A DNA stretch of 64,000 nucleotides from Larimichthys crocea (lineage: Eukaryota; Chordata; Actinopteri; Sciaenidae): positions 1,042,625 to 1,106,624 of the forward strand of contig NC_040020.1 in assembly GCF_000972845.2 (NCBI RefSeq), read 5' to 3'. The notes beneath the pieces were generated by a model. It was not told the DNA's origin and did no database searches. It worked only from the letters and a program-made list of their open reading frames with translations. Of this stretch, positions 56,612 through 64,000 are shown one piece after another (position 1 is the first letter of the stretch; each line of letters opens with the position of its first letter). Position numbers and translations under genes: made by a program.

Positions 56612-56743
56612 TCATCAGGTAATAAGCATGCGGTGGACGTGAGCGATCATGTGGCGTGAGGTTTTTTTGAAACTAGGTGTGCAGGAAACACTTTAGAGGA
56701 ATGCTGCTGTGGCTGAAGAGATTCAGGTCTGGCTGTTTGTGTG

Positions 56744-56788
<45 letters not shown>

Positions 56789-56951
56789 ATATACACACCG
56801 TTTGGCCAGGGCCACAGGAGGATAGCATTTCCCATCCGGAATGATAGGAGGAAGGGAGGGTGGTGGAGGGAGGTGTGTTGGGGATCTGGGCAGTCAGATT
56901 CTGGTTTGGTGAGTTTCAGGAGCAGGCGGTGTGTACACCATACACAAGATC

Positions 56952-56985
<34 letters not shown>

Positions 56986-57199
56986 CGGGAAGAGAATGAA
57001 AAGAGAAGACTAAACACTTGTGAGGAAGTATTTGGAGGGTGTAGGTGACGAACGGCGTGAGCTCCAGCTCCAGCAGCTCCAGCAGCAACTTCACTCAACA
57101 TCATGCAACCTTGGCTGGAGTGACGCGTCAGCTATGGTGTGCTGTAAGGAAGACAGACTGTTGATTTTGTTTGTTTTGGGTGGAGAGGGTATTCTCTGA

Positions 57200-57517
57200 G
57201 ATCATTAGCGTGTTCGGGACTTGTTCCTTTTTTCTTTTTTTTGGTCTCCCCTCCCTCCCTCCCTCCCTCCCTCCCTCGCCTCTCTCCCCCTCTCTCTCTC
57301 CTCGCTTCTGAGGAATGTGGGGCTTATGTCAGTGAGAGTCAGGTACAGACTCACTAATTACCACTGCCATTCCTCCCTCCATCTCTCCCTCCCTCTCCCT
57401 CTCTTTCTTTCTTTCTCTCCAGCTCTTTGCCTTAACTCCACCACCTTCAGCGCTCACTCTCTCTCCTCCACTTTGGGATCCTGTGCGCTCGCCTCCCTCT
57501 CTCACCCTCCTCACCTT

Positions 57518-57550
<33 letters not shown>

Positions 57551-57960
57551 CTTGCCTCCTGCTGTTGCGTCTACAAACGCTGTCGTGACTGGAGCAGAGG
57601 AGAGGACAAACAGAGAGGATCTGAGTCAGAATCCAAAAAAACACCAAAAGGAGAACAGAAACTCTGACTTGTCCTCTCTCTCCTCTCATTGTGTGTGTGT
57701 GAGTGTGTGTGAGTGTGTGTGTTTTGTTCGATGTGTCTGATTGTGCTCTGGTGGACCTGTCATTGAAGACAGGAGGCGCATTGACAGCAAACCAGAGGCC
57801 CGGAGAAAAACCTTGACAGACAGCCGCGCAAAAGGAGGAGAGGAAGAGAGGAAGGGAAGATGAGAAAGTGACAAGCTGGATCGTTGCTTTTTAGAAGAAC
57901 CTACAGCGGCGACACAGTGACTACACGTCCCATCATCCTACAGGTTGGCCCGGGAACTCA
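57200..57960 (+). promoter_or_regulatory. Possible 5' leader of a divergent + strand gene
   Basis: CT-rich tracts (CCCT)n 57248-57277 and (CT)n 57528-57552 are followed by a G/A-rich, non-repetitive leader-like stretch (57730-57960). No coding start is proven. Human gene order places RBM47 head-to-head with NSUN7, so a divergent leader would be expected on this side. This is inference only; no rbm47 protein segment is visible up to 64000. Confidence 0.25.
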
Positions 57961-58077
57961 TCATGTGTCTCTTCTTCTTCTTCTTCTTCTTCTGTCCTTT
58001 CTGGTCTTGATTCTCGTTTTAATCTTACCCGGTTCTGCTGTTAGTTATGGTGTGTTTTCTCACCTGCAAGACTACAA

Positions 58078-58111
58078 ACACACACACACACGCATGCACA
58101 CACACACACAT

Positions 58112-58156
<45 letters not shown>

Positions 58157-58312
58157 GGGTATCTGGAAGGACATTTCTTCAGCTGGTCCAGTGTTCACAC
58201 TGACCCAGCTGACTGCTATAACCTTCACTGCAAGGTTATGGGACAGGGACTCGATGTTTATTTGTGTGAGGATGTGTGTGTGTGTGTGTGAGATCAGTTG
58301 CTGTCTTGTTGA

Positions 58313-58361
<49 letters not shown>
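58078..58361. repeat. Facing (CA)n and (GT)n microsatellites
   Basis: (CA)n at 58078-58154 with ATGC interruptions and (GT)n at 58313-58361, on the same strand about 160 bp apart, with a shorter GT run at 58272-58290. Confidence 0.9.
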
Positions 58362-58364
<3 letters not shown>

Positions 58365-59841
58365 CAGAAACTGGTTGAGCAAGAAGGTGCCAGTCAGTTA
58401 GCCTTGGGTGTCCTGTTGTTGTACAAACGGGATTTAATTGGGCGAATACATGTGTGAGTGCACGTATATTACATGATTTGAGTCACTTGACACTTGGCCC
58501 AGACTCTAGTTTGCGACGTCCACGAGATTATTAGATCAAATTAAGAAAAAGTGTCACTTGCTCAACTGTAAATCTGGGCACTTTTTTGATTCATGTGTCT
58601 CTACAGATGCATTTTATCGCGACCTCTTTCACAAGATCTTAAACTTCTAGAAAAGGATCATTTCCTAAAAACTTTTACAACATCCTCAACCTCCGAAAAT
58701 CTTGCCAAACACGAAATAAGTTGTGGAGCTGATGTGATAAATGAGGGAAAACACACATGTAAAATAATCTTGGAGATGCTGTAACGTGAGCGTAAAGTTT
58801 TTGTTTCCTTCACATTTCCCGTAACTCACCGAGTGTGAGGAGAACAGGAAGGTTCACCTGTGAACACACTCCTTTTTGTGTGTGTGTGTGTGTGTGTGTG
58901 CGTGTGTGTGCGTGTCCTCCATCTCAACAGGTGACCGGCTTCTTTGTGAATACTGTAAATACTTAAAGTTTAAGGCGTGTGTGTGTTGATGTGCTAGTCA
59001 GACCTGATGAAGCGATGACACACGGCTTGTTCTGAAACCGCCGCATGCAAAAACAGATAGCAGTGAAATGAGTTTATGATAGTTACTAATTCAAATGGAC
59101 CCGTCTGCCTGTCTGCCTGTCTGTCCGTCAGTCGGGGTCAATGCGGATTACATAAAGAGGGTTCAAGAGGTGAACCATTTTTCAGAACGATACTTATCTC
59201 TCAACTCACTGCATCACATTCCACGATTGTAAAAAGAGACAAACAGTTGTCCAAGGCAGGAATTTATATCTAGACGTTTTTTTCTTCTCTTTCTTTCTTC
59301 TTCTTCTCTCTGGCGTGACCTTAATGGTATCATGTTTGGGTCCGCTCTGGTTTCAGGAAGACAGACAACTTCGGAGAAAAGATCTCTTTTGTTTTTTCGA
59401 ATGTGACGAAGGTTACGCAGAGGAAAGCAGGAAGCCGATGGGAAGTTATTATTCAGCAAACGTCAGGTACAAGGAAGAGAAAGAGCGTTTTTACACACAC
59501 ACACACACACATGCGTCGTATATGGTCATGTCACATGACTGTCACATGATCATCTCATGCTCATAATGGGGAAGCAGACGATGACAAAGCCGTGTGCCTA
59601 ATCCACCAAATACTGAGGCAGAAATCTAAAATGCACAGAGAGAGAGAGAGGGAGAGAGAGGGGAACCTGTTAGCACTATTGTGTTGTTTATGAAACACCT
59701 GTAACAAGATCTGATCACCCTCTCTCTCCTCCCTCACTCTCTCTTTCTGTTTGTCACAAACACACATACCTGGAAAGCACAATGGCCACATTCTTCCCCC
59801 TCAGTCGCTCTATCCCTCTCCACCTCCCCTCTCTCTCTTCA

Positions 59842-59897
59842 GCTCTCTCCCCTCCGAAACGCCGAACGCTGGACGGCAAGAGGGAGGTCGAAGCAGG
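59842..59897 (+). other. Exon-like segment, unassigned
   Basis: Pyrimidine tract and CTCTTCAG before, AAGCAG|GTAAAA after. One of its frames reads SPPKRRTLDGKREVEA. It is short and unsupported by a neighbour; it could be a 5' exon of a + strand gene or chance. Confidence 0.2.
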
Positions 59898-62697
59898 TAA
59901 AAAATGAGGGCGGAGAGGCCTTTTTTTCTAAAAAAAAAACTCATTTTGTTGACAAATTTATGCTTTAAGAGGAGCAGAGTTGGACGGGCAGATGCTCTGG
60001 ATTGTGAGGCATTTGGATTTCTTCCTCGGGCAGCAAAGATAGAAAGAATAAAACCTGAAGATCAGCAGTAAGATGGAAGGAAATTGTGACAATGTATTGC
60101 AGAAGAAATGATATTCTGGATTTTTGGAGAACAATGTAACATCAACATTGTTAAGACAGTGACAACATCTTTTCTTAAAAATCCCACAAATGAAAAGCAA
60201 GAAAAAAACTCTGTCTATCACGGGCAAACCTGTGAACCAGATAACGCATTCACACTCTGATACAAGAGCAAAACATCTTTCCAATCCATTAAAACGTCCC
60301 GACGTAAACCGATGCTGCAGCGTCCACGTTAACGTCATTAGCAGCTGCCATTGTTGTTCTCACTTCCCACGCTACTGCAAAAAACCACGCCTGCAGCTTG
60401 TGACGTAGCTGCCAATAGCTCCTCACAGGACGCTGATTCGGACACAAGTGCATAGCCTGAAGCCTGATCTCATGAGCCTAACTGCCCTGTGAGATTACCC
60501 CAAAACAACCACTGATCCAACACCTCCAACTACAGGATTATTTTGCTTTTTTAGGTCTTAGGTGTGCACCATCAACATCGTAGTTTGGGTTTGTTAATGT
60601 TAAAGAACCCCGACTTCCCCTAGACTTGTAGCTCTACAACGCTGTCACACTATTTCCTGATAAACTGACTTTTTATTTAGCATCTTTCTGATCTACCAGT
60701 CACTCAAACTTGTCACATTCATACACTCACACAGATGACAGAGGCTGCCACGCAAAGTGCCAACTGCTCATCATGAGGTGGTTCAGAGCCACGGCCGCGT
60801 CTTCTAGATTTCAAATCAAACCGTGATGTTTTTGGTTGAATTCGTCCTCTAAAACTGTTAAGTGTAACCCATGCAACAATGATTCACATCACTGATCTCT
60901 GATCTGCCACCTTTATATTGAAGGTTTGGGCGTGAAACTACGTGATGACGAGGAATGCATCCTCCTTTTAGTATGAAAAAACAGTCTCCTGGGTCAAAGT
61001 CACACGCTTTGTGGACGAAACCACCAACCCCCACCTTCTCCATTAGAGGTTTTCTGTCTGTGCAACAACGTCACACTACTTCTGCCTCATCTGCTGACAG
61101 ACAACAGTCATTATTCACATGCAGCAAGACCACAGAGGGTCCTCGTTTGGTTCAATGCGAGCATAGGTCATTTTTTACAAAAAAAGATTACCAATGCTGT
61201 CGGCATTCTGGTAAGGACTATGCCTAATTTGTGCAAATACTGAGTAATATTGAGAGTTTTACCTCAGGAATTTTGTTGCAACATTTCTTTTCATAATTTA
61301 TATCAGCATCACCCTGGTTTCCTAGAAATTACGTTTCTATAAAACTAATTTGCAGCAACAGCAAATATGTTTTGATGGAAACACGAGCTGCCTCGACTGT
61401 TTTTGTTGTCAACATGACGGCAACCTGACAAGTCCAAGAAAAAAAAAAGATTTAAATCAAACTTATGCACTAAATGTTTTTTCTATATTCACTTGAAGCA
61501 ACTGAAGCGTTACTAAACATTCTTACGGTTATGTTTAGACTCTTGTGGTCTTAGTTTAACACTAAAAAAAGCTCAAAAATAGCTTGAAGCATGCAGCATT
61601 TCTTTACTTTATTAACCTAAACAAGCCGTCCTGTGCTCTTAACACACATTAACCCACTCAACCACGCACCTAAATGTGCCATAAACGGGAACAGATATCA
61701 CTGTTTTATTGTACTTTCTTGGAGACAGACCTCCCTGTAAAGCTGTTGTCATAGGGATTATATTTTCAGTTGCTCATGGCGATTATCCGGAGTAACAGCG
61801 AGAGGATTAAATGTCACTTTTTAATCACTGCATCCACCACAAACAGACCAAACCAAGCCTCCAATATATTCCAGTCTGAGTGCATTCGACCCCCGAAACG
61901 TGATGTTTTCGTAACGACGGCGAAGCCGAGATCAGATATTGCGCAACCGTGTCTCTCTTCTGAGAACGTGGTGGGACCGGCGGACGCTGTTGAGTGTGTA
62001 AACAGGTGACATCCACTCACTGTGAAGGCTGGATCAACACTCCTCCGCCTCCTCCTCCTCCTCCTCCTCGTCCTCCCCTCTTCCCCCCTACACCCCCGCC
62101 TTCTGCAGTTCAACCTTTGACCCCTGCGTAACCCCTCCACCTCCTCCCTGTCCGGTGACACCGCTGAACCCTCCATCCTCCCTCCTCCCATCCTGCTCGC
62201 CTCCCTCCTTCCCTCCTCTGTCCTGCAACCTGCTCGTACTCTAATGCTGTTATTATGCTTCATTTCACTGCTAGTTTTCTTCCGCCTCCTCCTCCACCTC
62301 CTCCTCGTCTTTCAGCTGGACGGGGTTTGCGTTTGTTACTCCGATGGGAAGCATTACTGATTGCTTCAGTTGTTCCCTTCCCTTCCCTTCCCTTCGTGCA
62401 ATGATTGAGGACGAAATCCTGCAACATTTCTGCACGGAAACAAGACATTTCCCCTGAAATCTCTTTAAGAGGAGCTCTCTTTATGACCAGTGTGGGCAGG
62501 AGCAACAAGTACAGCAGCTAATAAACACTTTAATGCACATTTGGGCACGCTGGCATTGTTTTAAAACAGACTCCAAAAAAATGTGAACCTGTCCTTTAGC
62601 GCAGAGCATCCAGTTGCCTGTTCTCAAACAGGCTCTTCTCTGCATACCTGTTGCTACACACAATGGGCTAGTTGTCTGGACAGCAGGCCAAGAGGCA

Positions 62698-62741
<44 letters not shown>

Positions 62742-64000
62742 ATGCGTGCAATGGGTGATTTGATTCTGGCAGGGAAGTCGAGCAAATGCAAGCGGTGTTG
62801 AGGGGTGTGTGGAAGTGAGTTTAGGTTCGGGAGGGGGGGACAGAAACTACCGGTGCTACACTGCATCCCGTGATGAAGTTCCAACGCCAAACACACACAT
62901 GAACATGGACACACACACACACACACACACATGCACCTACTCTGCCCACCTCCACCCCTTCACCACCAACCAACCACCCCCCCGTCCTGGCAGAATGGAA
63001 TGTTCCTCGGGCCGAGACTGACTCTGTGAACCCATTCACAAAACTGACACAAGTGGCCAAACTACGGCCACACACACGCACACACACACACACACGCACA
63101 CACACACACACAATCAGGCTCATCCCTCTCTCTTTCTCCTCGTCTGTCCTTCACACGCCTCCTTCCTCCTCCTTTTGTTTCCCGTCATTCGGCAGGTGAA
63201 CAGGTTCGATTGATTTCACAGCATTTTAGTTTTTTTTTTCCTTCTCGTCTTCTCGTCATGAAACTCCTGTTTCGGTGTGAAGGTGTGAGTGAAACTGTTT
63301 AGCAGTTTAGCTATTGTGTGCTGAAGGATCTGTATTTAAGAGGAGGGGGAGGGGGGGCGTTAGCTGAAGTTGGCCGACACTGAATTCCTCCAGCTTTTCA
63401 TTCAGCCTCTTATCTGCCTGTTTTACTTTTCCCTTCTCACTTTCCTGGATGGTGTGTACGTGTATAGGTGTGTGTGTGTGTGTGTGTTGTCAGAGAACAA
63501 TTCATCTCTCCAGGAAATGAGGTTGAAAATCGCAGGTGTAAGATCGCCAGAAGTTGATGAAGGTGATGTTCCAATTAGTCAATAATCTTTTGATCCTTGA
63601 GATGCGTTGCTTAATCCTGTTTGATTGCAGACAAACGCTGTCATTACATCTGACACATAGGCCTCTTTAAATGATCGTTGTAGGCTGTTGTGACCGCGGG
63701 GATTTGAGATTTGGGGAAACTAGATCGTGGTCGAGACAAACGCGGTCATGTTTGCTGCACTTAATGAAGGTGGAGTGTGAGACGCAGTGATCCACACTAA
63801 TTGGGACACATGCTCCTGAGAAGTGATGGAAGTAGGTTGTGTGAAGAATAAAAGAAAAGTGAGAAGCGAGAGAGGAGCATCTCTGGTTTCCTTTCGAACC
63901 TGCAGCCTCAACACGCTGCAACGATATTTCATTTAAAGGTTTAATGGAAATTTAAAAGGGTTTTGACGTTAAGGAGAAGTGAATGGCTGAAGATGTGGAG
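59898..64000. other. Non-coding flank, no gene recognised
   Basis: AT-rich sequence with a (CTC)n tract at 62043-62072, (CCCTT)n at 62375-62396, (GT)n at 62699-62741 and CA runs at 62910-62932 and 63070-63112. Near 60300-60420 the - strand has an ATTGG box, a TGACGTAG element and a short ATG frame (AACAACAATGGCAGCTGC), which could be promoter or repeat sequence. Nothing firm. Confidence 0.5.

Larger units (their letters stand above)
46987..57200. other. Upstream flank of nsun7: repeats, no assigned coding exon
   Basis: Should contain the non-coding first exon(s) and promoter of nsun7, which I could not place. Recognised content: repeats at 48738-48925, 50044-50132, 51245-52540 and 53480-53830, GT/CA tracts (48153-48182, 50509-50541, 50941-50990, 51210-51228, 55786-55812, 56566-56608, 56746-56787), (CT)n at 55975-56010 and (GA)n at 56956-56982. 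A 108-nt exon-like open segment is at 53985-54092 on the - strand. Confidence 0.5.

Noticed and set aside
57221..57667. 148-aa + frame in the CT-rich region
   Set aside because: Low-complexity SLPLSLS sequence from CT repeats; no recognisable domain.
61814..62263. 149-aa - frame with a poly-Arg run
   Set aside because: Arises from a (CTC)n tract; no similarity to any family I know and no splice support.
1..64000. CRISPR arrays, bacterial operons, phage or integrated virus genes
   Set aside because: The repeats are di-/tri-nucleotide or eukaryotic interspersed types and both genes have GT-AG introns. No viral protein signature was seen.

Overview
The window looks like nuclear DNA from a ray-finned (teleost, probably percomorph) fish. 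Genes are split into many small GT-AG exons. The non-coding DNA is full of (CA/GT)n and (CT/GA)n microsatellites and holds several high-copy fish interspersed repeats: an L2-like reverse-transcriptase fragment, a 5'-truncated L1-like LINE, a tRNA-like SINE head and foldback/MITE elements. No bacterial, plasmid or CRISPR-type signal was seen.

Region 1-28.9 kb (+ strand) is the gene for amyloid-beta precursor protein-binding family B member 2 (apbb2, Fe65-like). I could join fifteen coding exons in phase (2571-25714, 905 codons plus stop), plus one 5'UTR exon (1137-1243). Order of parts: a long acidic N-terminal exon, a WW domain, a linker, PTB1, PTB2 and a conserved C-terminal tail. Two alternative parts are visible: a second first exon (7702-7753), giving a short-N-terminus isoform of about 558 aa, and a 6-nt microexon (20096-20101) that adds Glu-Arg in PTB1, as in the neuronal form of mammalian FE65. 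The 3'UTR appears to run to poly(A) signals at 27611 or 28894.

Region 29.6-47 kb (- strand) is nsun7, an RNA m5C-methyltransferase-family gene. Thirteen exons join in phase (start 46907, stop 29815; 815 aa). The two genes converge tail-to-tail, the same arrangement as in the human APBB2-NSUN7 region, so synteny supports both calls. The cysteine expected in methyltransferase motif VI (TCS) reads as arginine here (TRS), and the SAM-binding region is degenerate.

Region 47-64 kb holds no coding exon that I can assign. It contains the presumed 5' non-coding part of nsun7, several repeats, a Tc1-like remnant, and at 57.2-59.9 kb a + strand stretch resembling 5' leader sequence. From synteny this could belong to a divergent neighbour such as rbm47, but nothing in the sequence proves it.
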